A stretch of DNA of 64,000 nt from Enterococcus canintestini (GCF_001885735.1 NZ_JXKG01000011.1:1-64000), one strand, 5' to 3'. Shown: positions 28,669-38,351, counted from the first letter of the stretch. Numbers and translations: made by a program. Notes: generated by a model from the letters alone, not told the origin.

Positions 28669-29718
28669 ATGAAAAAAAGCTATCAGAAGAACCACTTTAC
28701 CACTGCAATTTTTTATGGTGAAACATTAAATAAAAGTATTCATTTTAAAAGTAATTCTATCCAGCACGTCATAATCATCACAAATCAAAAATATTATGAT
28801 CGTTCTTTTGAAAAGATAAATCAACTTTTTAAAGGGATTGATGAGATTGATTGGTATGTCTGTCGTAACCAGACTTATTGTAATAACGTCGAAGAGTTGA
28901 TGAGTTTACTTCAATTCTTAGAACGTTTTCCTAAAAATCGCCACTATTTGTTTTGTGCTTATGGAAATGAAGGCGTGATGCAGTTGACGGGTTTTGTAGC
29001 TCAGACAACTGTTTTAAAAAGTCAGTATTGGTGTCTGCCAGTTTCGGTACGCTCGTTAGCTAAAGCACTTTTAGTGGAACAAGCGATTATGAAACAAAAT
29101 AATCAAGTCTTATTGCAAGTTAGCAATTTGCCACAAGCAATCTATTTTGATCAAACATTGACAGAAGCACAACGAGATGGAAAATTAGTGGACTTACTTG
29201 TTTTCATTCGTGCAGGTCTTATTTGTGATTATCAATTTTTACAAAATTTATATGTAAATTTTTCTACGCAACAGAAAGTCTACCGTCGCTCTTTTTCTGC
29301 TTTAATCACAGAGCTAATTGATTATTATGCTCGTTCAACTGAAATTGAGACGTTTGGCCAGTTATTTGAATCGGCTTTTTATCAGACTGAAAATGGACAT
29401 TTATTGTCTTCTAACATGAAGCGTCTTTTTGGCATTATTTTTCATTTGTTTTGGAGTGATGCAATCCATGAACTTCATTTTAATTTGAAAAACTTTTTAA
29501 TCTGGTTTAATCACTTGGGTTATCCTATTTTTTTACCCGAACAAATTTCTTTAGCTGACTACCAACTACAAGTTTTGGCTCAAGCGCAAAAACAAGAAGC
29601 GATAACGGTATTAGAAGAAATAGGTAAAACAGGCTATAATCAGGAAATAACTGTCCAAACGTTACAACAAGCAATGACAAAATATCAAGATATATTAAAG
29701 GAGATTAGTGAAAGTTAA
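28669..29718 (+). CDS. Degenerate 3-dehydroquinate synthase-like protein
   Basis: The 349-residue protein has the outline of AroB, but the active site is lost. Recognisable remnants are an N-terminal HVIIITNQKYY strand, AYGNEGVMQLTGFVAQTTVL where AroB has its GGGVxxDLxGF nucleotide loop, FIRAGLICDYQFLQNL for EVIKYGLI, TFGQLFESAF for GHTFGHAIE, and HLGYPIFLP for the late GLP segment. In my by-eye alignment the three zinc ligands are replaced: Glu by Val, the first His of GHTFGH by Glu, and the HGE His by Ser. Its role is unknown. It overlaps the ypiA-like gene by one base, and B. subtilis ypiA lies next to the aro operon, which suggests a relic reused for something else. AGGAG precedes the ATG. 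Confidence 0.6.
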   Translation: MKKSYQKNHFTTAIFYGETLNKSIHFKSNSIQHVIIITNQKYYDRSFEKINQLFKGIDEIDWYVCRNQTYCNNVEELMSLLQFLERFPKNRHYLFCAYGNEGVMQLTGFVAQTTVLKSQYWCLPVSVRSLAKALLVEQAIMKQNNQVLLQVSNLPQAIYFDQTLTEAQRDGKLVDLLVFIRAGLICDYQFLQNLYVNFSTQQKVYRRSFSALITELIDYYARSTEIETFGQLFESAFYQTENGHLLSSNMKRLFGIIFHLFWSDAIHELHFNLKNFLIWFNHLGYPIFLPEQISLADYQLQVLAQAQKQEAITVLEEIGKTGYNQEITVQTLQQAMTKYQDILKEISES

Positions 29719-30974
29719 TGGAAACTTCTTATAGCGAACAAATGTTACAAGCATTAGAAAACGAAGATTTAGTAAGTGCCAATTTGGCATTTAATCAAGC
29801 TTTAATTCATGATGAAGACAGTGAATTGCATGAATTAGCACAGTATTTGGTACAAATTGGGTTTTTAGAAGAAGCAGAACAAACTTTTTTACATTTATTA
29901 GAAAAGTATCCCAATAATGAAGAACTCTATTTGGGATTGGCTGAAGTTGCAATTGAAAATGATAACAGTGACCAAGCGTTAAACTTTATTGAAAAGGTAC
30001 CAAAAGATAGTGATTATTATGTTCAAGCGTTATTGTTGTCAGCTGACCTTTATCAAATGATTGGTATCCCTGAGGTAAGTGAAGCAAAATTAACCGAAGC
30101 TGCCAAAATTCTACCAGATGAATCATTAATTCAATTTGCATTAGCAGAATTGTTTTTTAATACAGAACGCTTTGGTGAAGCAGCTACGATTTATCAAATA
30201 TTATTAAATTCAGGCATTACTGAGATGGCAGATATTTTGTTAGAAGAACGGCTTGGAACAGCACTAAGTATGGAAGGGCAATTTGAAGAGGCAATAATTC
30301 ATTTACGTCGCGCTTTAGAAACAGAAGTCACCGATGACCGACTTTTCCAAATCGCTTTTGTTTACCGGCAATTAAAAGAAAATGAACAAGTTATTCAGTT
30401 TTTAGAACAATTACGGAATTTAAATCCGCAATATCAGTCACTTTACTTGTATTTAGCTGAAGCTTTACAAGATGAAGAACAATTAGAAGAGGCTCAAGAA
30501 GTGATTGAGGCTGGAATTAAAGAAAATCCTTTCAATGTCGATTTTTATCAATTTGCTTCTGAAAATGTTTATCGCCTTCACGATGACAAAAAAGCTGAAG
30601 AATATTTACAAAAAGCTTTAGAAACCGGAGATAAATTAGATCAAACACTCTTTATGCTAAGTAATTTATACTTAAAACAAGAAGAATATGAAGAGGTAAT
30701 CGCTACAATTAATGAAATGGATAATTCAGATGACGCCTATGCCCAATGGAACTTAGCTCATGCTTATAATCAATTGGAAGAATTTACCGAAGCTGCTGTT
30801 CATTTTGAAAAAGCTAATCTTGAATTGCATCATGAACCGGAATTTATGAAAGAATATGGTATTTTCTTACGAGAAGAAGGAAAAATTCAAGCAGCAAAAG
30901 AATTATTGGAACACTACTTGGCCCATGAACCAGGAGACTTAGAAGTGCAATCGATTGTGGAGGCTTTATCTTAA
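29718..30974 (+). CDS. Tetratricopeptide-repeat protein (YpiA-like)
   Basis: The 418-residue acidic protein is built almost wholly of TPR helices, for example [40 protein letters not shown] and [20 protein letters not shown]. TPRs bind partner proteins. No enzyme domain, signal peptide or membrane segment is seen. Its place before the YpiB homologue matches B. subtilis ypiA-ypiB. The start codon overlaps the stop of the AroB-like gene (TAATG), so the two are made together. Confidence 0.85.
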   Translation: METSYSEQMLQALENEDLVSANLAFNQALIHDEDSELHELAQYLVQIGFLEEAEQTFLHLLEKYPNNEELYLGLAEVAIENDNSDQALNFIEKVPKDSDYYVQALLLSADLYQMIGIPEVSEAKLTEAAKILPDESLIQFALAELFFNTERFGEAATIYQILLNSGITEMADILLEERLGTALSMEGQFEEAIIHLRRALETEVTDDRLFQIAFVYRQLKENEQVIQFLEQLRNLNPQYQSLYLYLAEALQDEEQLEEAQEVIEAGIKENPFNVDFYQFASENVYRLHDDKKAEEYLQKALETGDKLDQTLFMLSNLYLKQEEYEEVIATINEMDNSDDAYAQWNLAHAYNQLEEFTEAAVHFEKANLELHHEPEFMKEYGIFLREEGKIQAAKELLEHYLAHEPGDLEVQSIVEALS

Positions 30975-30993
30975 AGAAAAGAAGGTGAGGACG

Positions 30994-31554
30994 ATGATTA
31001 TTGACGTCAAAGAAAAGAAAAATTTTCTCAACTGGTTTGTTACCCATGCTTCTTTTAGTCGCCGAGAGGTTTGCTGGATTTTAAATTATTTGGCTAATCA
31101 CGAAGCAATTTTAAACAATGTTCACTTTGTTGAAAATGCAGATGCCACCAATCGCGGTTTACAAATTCGCGATTTAACTGTACAAGGAGAGCCACTCAAA
31201 TTATTTTTACAAGGTAAAACTTTTGAAGATAGCGATCAAATTTTTCATGAAATTCGCTTGAATTGGAAAGAACCGCTCTACATTGAGTGTCTTTTTGAAA
31301 ATACTTGGGATAGTTCAAGTTATTTAGCGATATTAGAAGATAATCCGTTTATGAAATGGAATGAAAATATTGATGCAGATGTATTGGAAAGTATCAATCA
31401 ATTTCTAGTAACAGAAGAGCAAAGGGCTCAAATTAAGCAATTATACGAAGAAATTGATCAGGCTTTAGAAATGGGCGATGAAGAAACTTTCCTGCGTTTA
31501 TCTGAAGCTGTTAATAAAAAATTACAGCACAAGGGACAAAAAACAGCTGAATAG
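30994..31554 (+). CDS. YpiB-like UPF0302 / IDEAL-domain protein
   Basis: The 186-residue protein has an N-terminal UPF0302 domain ([20 protein letters not shown]) and a C-terminal IDEAL motif ([20 protein letters not shown]), the same order as B. subtilis YpiB. The molecular role is not established in general; YpiB has been linked to control of quinol:cytochrome c oxidoreductase in Bacillus. I chose ATG 30994 because of the GAAGGTGAGG site; a longer frame from 30955 lies within the TPR gene. A very strong terminator follows. Confidence 0.85.
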   Translation: MIIDVKEKKNFLNWFVTHASFSRREVCWILNYLANHEAILNNVHFVENADATNRGLQIRDLTVQGEPLKLFLQGKTFEDSDQIFHEIRLNWKEPLYIECLFENTWDSSSYLAILEDNPFMKWNENIDADVLESINQFLVTEEQRAQIKQLYEEIDQALEMGDEETFLRLSEAVNKKLQHKGQKTAE

Positions 31555-31558
31555 ATCC

Positions 31559-31623
31559 AGCAAACGACGCTAAAATGATAGTCTAAATTAGTTTTTGAGA
31601 CTATCATTTTAGCGTCGTTTGCT
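31559..31623 (+). terminator. Bidirectional terminator with a perfect 26-bp stem
   Basis: The arms 31559-31584 and 31598-31623 are exact reverse complements around a 13-base loop, with TTTTT just after. It separates the convergent ypiB-like and yitT-like genes. Confidence 0.9.
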
Positions 31624-31630
31624 TTTTAGT

Positions 31631-32539
31631 TTATTTTTGTGAAGACGGAGAATTTTTCAAGTTTTTTAAGAAATTTTTCTTTGGTCGTTTGTAAGTAAAG
31701 CCTTCACCGGTCACTTCATGTACGTTAATGACAGAAATAAAAGCTTGTGGATCATATTCTGCGATAATTCGCTTTACTTCCATAACTTCACGGGAAGTCA
31801 CAACCATATATAAAATATTTTTATCTGTGCCTGAGTAAGCCCCTTCGCCTTTTAAAAAGCTCGTACCCCGACCAGTCACCGCCATTAAAACTGGTGCCAT
31901 TTTTTTAGTCTCATTTGAAATCACTAAAATTCCTTTAGCAGAATACCCACCATCCAAAATTGCATCAACAATATTGGCAAAAACATAAGAAAAAATTAGC
32001 GTGTACATCATTTTTTTTAAGTCAATATAGGTTAAAGAAGCCAATAAAATTAAAATGTCAAAACAAAATAATGAACGACCCACTGAGATTCCTTGTTTTT
32101 TTTCTAAAATACGGGCGATAACGTCACTGCCGCCGGTGGTTCCGCCAACACGATAAACAATACCACTGCCAAAACCTGCTACAATCCCCGCTAATAAAGC
32201 AGAAATCAATAAATCGTGTTCTAAATTAATCGCCAGTGGGACTTTTTGCCAAATAAATAACCAGATAGATAAACTCGTCGTCCCAAAAATGGTATAGTAA
32301 AAAGACCGTTTACCTAAAATTTGACCACCTAAAATGATAATTGGAATATTTAAAATAAAAGTACTATAAGCCGGATTAATCCCAAATAGCCCTCTTAAAA
32401 TTAACGTAATCCCAGTCACGCCCCCTTCAGCGAGGCTATTAGGAATATTAATGTAAATTAAACCAAATGCGTAAATGCAAGTACCAATTAAAATTAAAAC
32501 CAAATCACGTAATAACGGTGTATACTTATTTACGTTCAT
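31631..32539 (-). CDS. YitT family membrane protein with DUF2179 domain
   Basis: The 302-residue protein has five or six membrane helices in its first 200 residues (for example VLILIGTCIYAFGLIYINIP) with the family motif YRVGGTTGGSDVIARIL. A cytoplasmic DUF2179 domain follows (YMVVTSREVMEVKRIIAEYD). The transported substrate is unknown in this family. Its convergent position next to mazG and cca resembles ypjC-ypjD-cca in B. subtilis. The start MNVNKYTPLLRD has an AAGAAGGTG site upstream on the minus strand. Confidence 0.85.
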   Translation of the reverse strand: MNVNKYTPLLRDLVLILIGTCIYAFGLIYINIPNSLAEGGVTGITLILRGLFGINPAYSTFILNIPIIILGGQILGKRSFYYTIFGTTSLSIWLFIWQKVPLAINLEHDLLISALLAGIVAGFGSGIVYRVGGTTGGSDVIARILEKKQGISVGRSLFCFDILILLASLTYIDLKKMMYTLIFSYVFANIVDAILDGGYSAKGILVISNETKKMAPVLMAVTGRGTSFLKGEGAYSGTDKNILYMVVTSREVMEVKRIIAEYDPQAFISVINVHEVTGEGFTYKRPKKNFLKNLKNSPSSQK

Positions 32540-32690
32540 AGTTTCACCTTCTTTTTATTTATTAAAAAACAAAATAGGATAACGATTGTTGTAGATATAA
32601 TCAAATGTAGCACGAAAAATGCAGATAGACAATTAGTGGGTAGTTTGAATTGATCCTTTATTTTGATAAGATAATGGTAGGAGTGATCAC

Positions 32691-33053
32691 ATGACAGAAA
32701 AAACATTACAACAAATGCAACAAGAAGTTGATGCGTATATTGCTCAATTTAAAGTCGGCTATTTTTCTCCGCTAGCTCAAATGGCGCGTATGACAGAAGA
32801 AGTAGGCGAATTAGCTAGAGAAGTAAACCATTATTATGGAGAAAAGCAAAAGAAAGCAGATGAAGCACCAAATACAGTCGCCGAAGAATTAGGAGATGTA
32901 CTTTTTGTTTTGTTATTAATGGCGAATTCTCTAGATATTGATTTAACAGAAGTTTTCGACCAAAACATGGCAAAGTTTAATCAACGCGATTCATACCGCT
33001 TTGAGCGAAAAGATGGCAAACGTGCACCGGAGGATGAAAATGAAATTAGCTAA
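32691..33053 (+). CDS. MazG-like nucleotide pyrophosphohydrolase (YpjD-like)
   Basis: The 120-residue protein has the all-alpha NTP pyrophosphatase metal motifs EEVGELAREV and EELGDVLFVL. It would hydrolyse a nucleoside triphosphate to the monophosphate and pyrophosphate, probably as housecleaning. It overlaps cca by 14 bases, the same pairing as ypjD-cca in B. subtilis. An extended -10 TGaTAAGAT (32664-32672) with TTGAAT 16 bases before the hexamer is a likely promoter. Confidence 0.88.
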   Translation: MTEKTLQQMQQEVDAYIAQFKVGYFSPLAQMARMTEEVGELAREVNHYYGEKQKKADEAPNTVAEELGDVLFVLLLMANSLDIDLTEVFDQNMAKFNQRDSYRFERKDGKRAPEDENEIS

Positions 33054-34260
33054 TTTACCCAAAGAATTTCAACTAGCTTTACCGGTGATGGCCCAAATTG
33101 AACAAGCGGGCTTTGAGGCATATTTTGTCGGTGGCAGTGTCCGTGATATTTTACTTGGTCACAAGATACACGATGTAGATATCGCTACAAGTGCTTTTCC
33201 AGCAGAAATTAAAGCTATTTTTCCTCGGACAATTGATATTGGGATTGAACATGGGACAGTCTTAGTCTTACACCAAGATGATCAATATGAAGTGACAACT
33301 TTTCGGACCGAATCGACTTACCAAGATTTTAGACGACCTGATCAAGTGGAGTTTGTTCGTTCCTTAACAGAAGACTTAAAACGACGCGATTTTACGATTA
33401 ATGCCTTTGCATTAAAAGATGATGGAGAAATAATCGACTTATTCGATGGTTTAATGGATTTACAAGATCATGTTTTACGAGCTGTTGGCAATCCCCATGA
33501 ACGTTTTCATGAAGACGCATTACGTATGATGCGGGGGTTACGTTTTGTCAGTCAATTAGGCTTTGCTTTTGAAATTGAGACGTTTGATGCCATCAATGAA
33601 AATCACGCTCTATTAGAAAAAATTTCAGTTGAACGAATTTATGTGGAATTTAGCAAGCTTTTGTTAGGTAAATTTCGTAATCAGGCCATTCGTTTTTTAG
33701 TTGAGACGGAATGTTATTTGTATTGTCCTGGGTTCCGGTATTATGGGGAAGCATTACTACGCTTTGCAGATTTAAAACCAATTTCTTTTGCTACTGCGGC
33801 GCAAGGGTGGACAGTTTTATTTGAGCAGATGGGCATTGGGCAAAATTTAATTCGGCCTTTTTTAAAAAAATGGAAGGCTTCCAATGATTTAATTCAGGAA
33901 GTACAAGCACTTCACTGGGGATTAAAGGTACGCCAAGAGCAGCCGTTAAAATCTTGGGAAATCTATCAGCTAGGACTAGAGAATAGCTTAGCAGTAGAAG
34001 CATTGACCCCTTTTTATAATCTAGTGCCCGCAGAAACTGAAGTAAAAGATATTTATGCAGCATTACCTATTAAACATTTGCGTGAACTTGCGATTAATGG
34101 CAATGATTTATTACAAAAATTCAAATTAAAGCCCGGCAAATGGCTAAAAGAAGTTTTAAGTCAATTGGAATATCTAGTAGTGACAGGGAGTTTAGCCAAC
34201 GATGCTATAACGTTACTAGCTAAAGCTGAGACACTTTTGGCAGATGTTAAACAAGATTGA
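33040..34260 (+). CDS. cca: CCA tRNA nucleotidyltransferase
   Basis: The 406-residue class II nucleotidyltransferase builds or repairs the 3' CCA end of tRNA. It shows YFVGGSVRDILLGHKIHDVD with the catalytic Asp pair, the nucleotide motif RRDFTINAFAL, and the RMMRGLRFVSQLGF helix. ATG 33040 has GGAGG 6 bases upstream; ATG 33034 is closer to it and less likely. The family has poly(A) polymerase relatives, but a single full-length copy next to mazG points to cca. Confidence 0.93.
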   Translation: MKLANLPKEFQLALPVMAQIEQAGFEAYFVGGSVRDILLGHKIHDVDIATSAFPAEIKAIFPRTIDIGIEHGTVLVLHQDDQYEVTTFRTESTYQDFRRPDQVEFVRSLTEDLKRRDFTINAFALKDDGEIIDLFDGLMDLQDHVLRAVGNPHERFHEDALRMMRGLRFVSQLGFAFEIETFDAINENHALLEKISVERIYVEFSKLLLGKFRNQAIRFLVETECYLYCPGFRYYGEALLRFADLKPISFATAAQGWTVLFEQMGIGQNLIRPFLKKWKASNDLIQEVQALHWGLKVRQEQPLKSWEIYQLGLENSLAVEALTPFYNLVPAETEVKDIYAALPIKHLRELAINGNDLLQKFKLKPGKWLKEVLSQLEYLVVTGSLANDAITLLAKAETLLADVKQD

Positions 34261-34729
34261 TATCACGACAAGTAAATCCATTTCAGTCACCATGGATGAT
34301 AGCAGGATGCTAGATTTAAAATTACCCGCAAACTTTTGATTACTTGAAAATATTTGATAAACGTTATCATTATTCAACATGAACAGCTAGAAAATAATAC
34401 TGCAACTAGCATTTAAAGTGGGCATTTAAATTTAAAAAGAGTCAAAGTGAAAACTATAATAACTGTCTGACTTGGGCATTAACGCAAAATAAAAAAACAG
34501 CATGTACTCATTATTAATCTGCTAAAAAGGAAGCAGTTAACAAAAGACTTCTAATCGAGTGGAATTAAATTACGGTTTTTTTTTGAGATAATGGCATTAA
34601 CTGTAAGCATTTTCTTAACTTACGTGGTAAAATTGTGCTAAACTTATTAATGGATTGAAAAAATTGTTATATCGCAATCATTGTTTCAAAATTTGAAATG
34701 ATTTGTTGACGATAGAAGGAGGAAATTAG
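34261..34729 (+). other. Gene-free stretch between cca and the unknown protein
   Basis: These 469 bases hold no convincing gene. I see a short direct repeat CATTTAAA around 34412 and 34424, a T run at 34577-34584, and an extended -10-like TGcTAAACT about 95 bases before the next start. No clear terminator for cca, RNA gene or known operator is recognisable. Confidence 0.5.
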
Positions 34730-35185
34730 ATGGCTAGAGAAATGACAGCATTGAAATTTTATTTCCGTAATGGAGAAACTTGGACGATTAATCGTCGCTT
34801 TATTGGTGATTTGTGGATTAAACAAATTACTACAAGCTATGGTCGTATCAACGGAAGTGAATTTGTAGAAATTCACCCATGTGCAGGTTTTAAAATCGAA
34901 ATTTATCCAGAAGGTGATCATGTCGCTACCCACGATATTAACTTAGGTGGTTTAGAATCAGGGATGTTTGCCCGTGCTTTGAAATATCAAGATATTGAAC
35001 GGATGGAAATCTTGTTTAAAACAGGCAAACCAGATATGGTGTATTTCCCATACAAAGACAAAGATAGTGAAGGTTTGGATAATGTTTACCAAACAACTAA
35101 AGTTAGCGAAGAAACCAAAAGCCTATACATCGTCATCAATCCAGAACAAACAGTTGAAGATGTTTATGGAGAATATTTCGAATAA
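34730..35185 (+). CDS. Conserved protein of unknown function
   Basis: I do not recognise this 151-residue protein. It has no signal peptide or membrane helix, and the predicted pattern is mostly beta strands (ALKFYFRNGETWTINRRFIG, FKIEIYPEGDHVATHDINLG) with an acidic C-terminus. AAGGAGG lies close before the ATG, and codon use resembles a well-expressed housekeeping gene. It has its own terminator and no operon partner. It precedes rpmG and follows cca, but neither neighbour suggests a role. Confidence 0.8.
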   Translation: MAREMTALKFYFRNGETWTINRRFIGDLWIKQITTSYGRINGSEFVEIHPCAGFKIEIYPEGDHVATHDINLGGLESGMFARALKYQDIERMEILFKTGKPDMVYFPYKDKDSEGLDNVYQTTKVSEETKSLYIVINPEQTVEDVYGEYFE

Positions 35186-35195
35186 AATTAATCTT

Positions 35196-35226
35196 AAACC
35201 TCACAATAATTTTTGTGAGGTTTTTT
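35196..35226 (+). terminator. Terminator of the unknown gene
   Basis: AAACCTCACAA (35196-35206) pairs with TTGTGAGGTTT (35213-35223) and runs into T residues. Confidence 0.9.
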
Positions 35227-35425
35227 GTGTAAAGATTCCTTTCAAGTTTAGTCATGATGAAAGTCTAAATGAATAATATTAGTAAATTACTACGGTTATT
35301 TATCGTCAAGTAAAACTACTTAACAAAATTCGCTGAAAAGACTAGCATTCAAAGAAAAAACATGCTATCATACTAAAGTCTGAGAGAAATCTTAGAGTAT
35401 CAATGAGGATATGGGAGGGAAAAAC

Positions 35426-35575
35426 ATGCGCGTAAACATCACATTAGAGTGCACTTCTTGTAAAGAACGTAACTATTTAACAAGCAAAAACAAACGTAAC
35501 AACCCTGACCGCTTGGAAAAAAACAAATATTGCCCACGCGAAAGAAAAGTTACTTTACACCGTGAAACTAAATAA
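35426..35575 (+). CDS. rpmG: 50S ribosomal protein L33
   Basis: A 49-codon frame encodes [20 protein letters not shown] and ends TLHRETK, a clear L33. It keeps CTSC near the N-terminus and one more Cys in YCPRE, where fully zinc-binding L33 has a second CxxC pair. This resembles the RpmGA type of B. subtilis. GGGAGG precedes the ATG. In B. subtilis rpmGA lies beside yqgN, whose homologue here is 6 kb further on. A terminator follows. Confidence 0.95.
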   Translation: MRVNITLECTSCKERNYLTSKNKRNNPDRLEKNKYCPRERKVTLHRETK

Positions 35576-36001
35576 TCCTTTGAAAAACCCTTTAAGACCA
35601 GTGTTTTAGAGGGCTTTTCTTTTTTTGGTTTAGAAAAGGGTTTAGATTTATTATGCATTTAGGTATGAAGTTCGTTTGTTAACCTTCGATTTTTTGTTAT
35701 TTAGTTCCCTACGTAAAGAATGTGGATAAGAAAACCGTGTGTTTTTTTCTCGCGAAAAACGTCTTTTAGGAAAAAAATCTTTGCGATACTAAAAAACTTT
35801 TCAGTCGTAGTAAACATCCTTTTCTTTTGAAGGTACAAAAAAGCCACCTGATTTCGCAGGTGACTGGGTGATTAGAAATAATTTTTTTGTGTAGCTATAA
35901 AAACTAATCTGAAAAGTTTATGTGTAATTTAAAAGTAAGTTTTAGCGCGTTAATAGCTTTTGTGCTAGTTTTTTTATTTAGAATATTTAAAAAGGGTCTG
36001 C
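35576..36001. other. Gene-free stretch with two terminators
   Basis: The first part holds the L33 terminator: an interrupted stem from AACCCTTTAA with TTTTAGAGGG (about 35583-35626), then T residues. A second hairpin, CACCTG (35845-35850) with CAGGTG (35857-35862), is followed on the minus strand by a T run and would end the minus-strand AI-2E-type gene. Nothing else is recognisable. Confidence 0.65.
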
Positions 36002-37021
36002 CTATTCTTTTGAATGGGGGATTTTTTTTACTTTCATTACATCTAAGAAAAAAGTAAAAATAGGAATGCCCACAATAAGCCCCCAAATGCCAAATAATCG
36101 TTCTGAGAGAAGTAGAATGACAAAAGTATAAAAGATCGGTAATTCTGTGCGGCTTGACATAAATTTAGGATTTAAAACGTATGCTTCCAAAATATGAATG
36201 CCAAGAATCATAATTAAAATGAAAAGTAAATCCCACATTCCACCTTGCGAATAGGCAATAAATGATAATGGGATACTGGAAATAATTGCACCGGCAACAG
36301 GAATAAGACTAAATAAAAATACCATTAAACCTAAACTTGGCAGTTGATGAAAATTCATAATCGCTAAGCAGATGAGGGTGATGACTGTATTGACAATGGC
36401 GATGAAAAATTGAGCTTCTAAAACAACGCCAAAAGTATTAATAAATTTTTGAGCAAAATAAAATACGTCTTGGAAATACCAACCAAAATCACTCGTTAAA
36501 AATAATTTGGAGAAGTCTTTGACTTTTTTCAATTCAACAGTAAAAAAGAAGCTAAGTAAAAAAGATAATGCAAGCGAAACTGCTAAATTACCAAAATCGT
36601 GGAGGTAGCCGATAATAAAACTTGCACCACCTTTTAGTTGGTCGAGAAATTCGCTGCGTTGGACGTATTTTAATATCCAATTAATGACTTGGTTAGAGCT
36701 TGTTGGTTGATTATCATAAAAATCAATGACTGTTTCGACTAAATTCCACGTTTGATGGAATAAAATCGGAATGTACTTGGTCATTGCGATGTATAAGAGT
36801 AGTAATAAGCCACCGTAAAGAATAAGAACTATAATAAAAGGTCTTAGCTCTACAAATCGTTGAACGAGATGGACAAAATGAACTGCTAAATAAGTAAAAA
36901 TAAACGTCAGTAAGATAGGAGTCATCAAACTACGTGCCAAGTACAATAAAAATACAATGCTTAAAAGTACTACGTAACGCCTTAGCTTTAAATTGGCGAT
37001 AAAATTTTCATAAAGTTTCAA
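36002..37021 (-). CDS. AI-2E family (PerM/YtvI-type) membrane protein
   Basis: The 339-residue protein has about seven membrane helices and the family C-terminal block GLMVFLFSLIPVAGAIISSI, then IHILEAYVLNPKFMSSRTEL and GIWGLIVGIPIFTFFLDVMK. Members include the proposed AI-2 exporter TqsA and sodium/proton antiporters, so the substrate is open. I placed the start at TTG 37021, with TGGGGTG 8 bases upstream. A GTG at 37030 would add three residues but lies directly on that site. It is the only gene of its transcript. Confidence 0.82.
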   Translation of the reverse strand: MKLYENFIANLKLRRYVVLLSIVFLLYLARSLMTPILLTFIFTYLAVHFVHLVQRFVELRPFIIVLILYGGLLLLLYIAMTKYIPILFHQTWNLVETVIDFYDNQPTSSNQVINWILKYVQRSEFLDQLKGGASFIIGYLHDFGNLAVSLALSFLLSFFFTVELKKVKDFSKLFLTSDFGWYFQDVFYFAQKFINTFGVVLEAQFFIAIVNTVITLICLAIMNFHQLPSLGLMVFLFSLIPVAGAIISSIPLSFIAYSQGGMWDLLFILIMILGIHILEAYVLNPKFMSSRTELPIFYTFVILLLSERLFGIWGLIVGIPIFTFFLDVMKVKKIPHSKE

Positions 37022-37374
37022 AAAGCACACCCCATTTTGATGAATTTTTCTTTAGTATAGCGTTATTTTGCGGGCAAACGTATTAATTACTATTAAACGA
37101 ACAAAATTGTTAGCTTAAAATAAGTATAACAGGAGTGTGACATATGCGCATTCATGAAAGTACTGTTAAGAAATGTACTAAAATTTTTTATGGTATTTTT
37201 TGTTATGGGTAGCTACTAAGGCAATCAATGGCATTTGATTTAACTATAATTGGTAGCGTGGCTAAATTTAAAAGTGTTTATCCCTTAAATTTGAGCTGTT
37301 TTATAGTGGGATTAAAAGCAAGTTAATAAATAGGACACCTGCTTATTAAAGCAAGTGTCCGTTATCTTTTGCGT
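37022..37374. other. Gap with one possible tiny reading frame and a terminator
   Basis: A 22-codon frame at 37144-37212 on the plus strand has AGGAG 8 bases upstream, but no recognisable product and no strong promoter. It may be chance or a remnant. At 37333-37360 a hairpin with GGACAC and GTGTCC arms lies just past the end of the minus-strand siderophore-binding gene and is its likely terminator. The rest shows nothing. Confidence 0.4.
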
Positions 37375-38304
37375 TTATTTCAAATGTGATTTTACATCTT
37401 CAATCATTTCTTGGTAAGCGATGGGACCATTGTATAGCCAACTTTTTTCGGGACCAAATTCCCAGAGATTCCCATTTTTTACTGCTGGAATGTTTTGCCA
37501 AAGGGGATCTTTAAACATTGCCGCCCCTTTATCGCTATTAACCAAAATTAAATAATCACAATCAATTTGAGCTAATTTTTCTAATGAAACAGCAGACCAG
37601 TCAGAAGTTGCTTTTTCACTAATCTCTTTGGTTAAAGTCGGTACTTCAAAACCTAATTGTTGATACAATAAATCACCACTAGAGCGATTATCTGCTACCA
37701 TAAAGGCTGAATTATTGGTAACCCACAATACTGCTACAGATTTATTTTTTATTTTATCTGCATAAGCATTTTTCGTTTCTTTTACGAGTGCTTCATAATC
37801 TTGAAGTACTTTTTTGCCTTCTTTTTGTTTGTTTAAGACGTTAGCAATATCAGTTAATTTATCTTGCCACGTCACATTTTCTCCGTTTTTTACCACGTAG
37901 GTTGGGGCAATTTTAGCGTATTTGTCATATTTTGCGCCTTCAACAAGACCGTTTGATTCAATTAATAATAAATCAGGCTCATAAGACAATACTTCTTCAT
38001 AAGGTAAGTCGTAATTAATGAGGGGAACATCTTTTAAATCTTTATCTAGGTAATCTTGATGTGTACCGCCACCCACTGTCCATTGGGCCACAGGCTTTTC
38101 ACCTAAAGCGACCAAGTAGTCTTCTAAATAACTTCCAATAATTTTCTTGGGGTGATTGGGAACTTTAACTTTATGATCGAGTTGATCAGTAAGGGTACGG
38201 CTCTCTTCTTTAGTAGAAGTATCTTTATTTGTCCCGCAAGCGGCAAATAAAAAGAGACTGGTTACTAACAATAAGCTAGTTGTAATTTTTTGATACTTTT
38301 TCAT
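37375..38304 (-). CDS. Ferric siderophore ABC transporter substrate-binding lipoprotein
   Basis: The 309-residue precursor has a lipoprotein signal peptide ending at LFLFAACG, with Cys23 as the lipid anchor. It is followed by a FhuD/FepB-type (class III) binding fold with KVPNHPKKIIGSYLEDYLVA and EVLSYEPDLLLIE. It would capture ferric siderophore or another iron chelate and deliver it to the divergently encoded permease. The ligand is not evident from sequence. A Fur-type box lies 48 bases before its start. A hairpin follows its end. Confidence 0.9.
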   Translation of the reverse strand: MKKYQKITTSLLLVTSLFLFAACGTNKDTSTKEESRTLTDQLDHKVKVPNHPKKIIGSYLEDYLVALGEKPVAQWTVGGGTHQDYLDKDLKDVPLINYDLPYEEVLSYEPDLLLIESNGLVEGAKYDKYAKIAPTYVVKNGENVTWQDKLTDIANVLNKQKEGKKVLQDYEALVKETKNAYADKIKNKSVAVLWVTNNSAFMVADNRSSGDLLYQQLGFEVPTLTKEISEKATSDWSAVSLEKLAQIDCDYLILVNSDKGAAMFKDPLWQNIPAVKNGNLWEFGPEKSWLYNGPIAYQEMIEDVKSHLK

Positions 38305-38351
38305 AACGGCGTCCTTTCTTTCATGTAGAATAAAACTGGTGTCTAATTAAT

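Noticed and set aside
34995-35276. 93-codon plus-strand frame overlapping the unknown protein
   Set aside because: It is a frame-shifted shadow that runs through the terminator.
35473-35658. 61-codon minus-strand frame over rpmG
   Set aside because: It is antisense to the L33 gene and its terminator; the plus-strand L33 is unmistakable.
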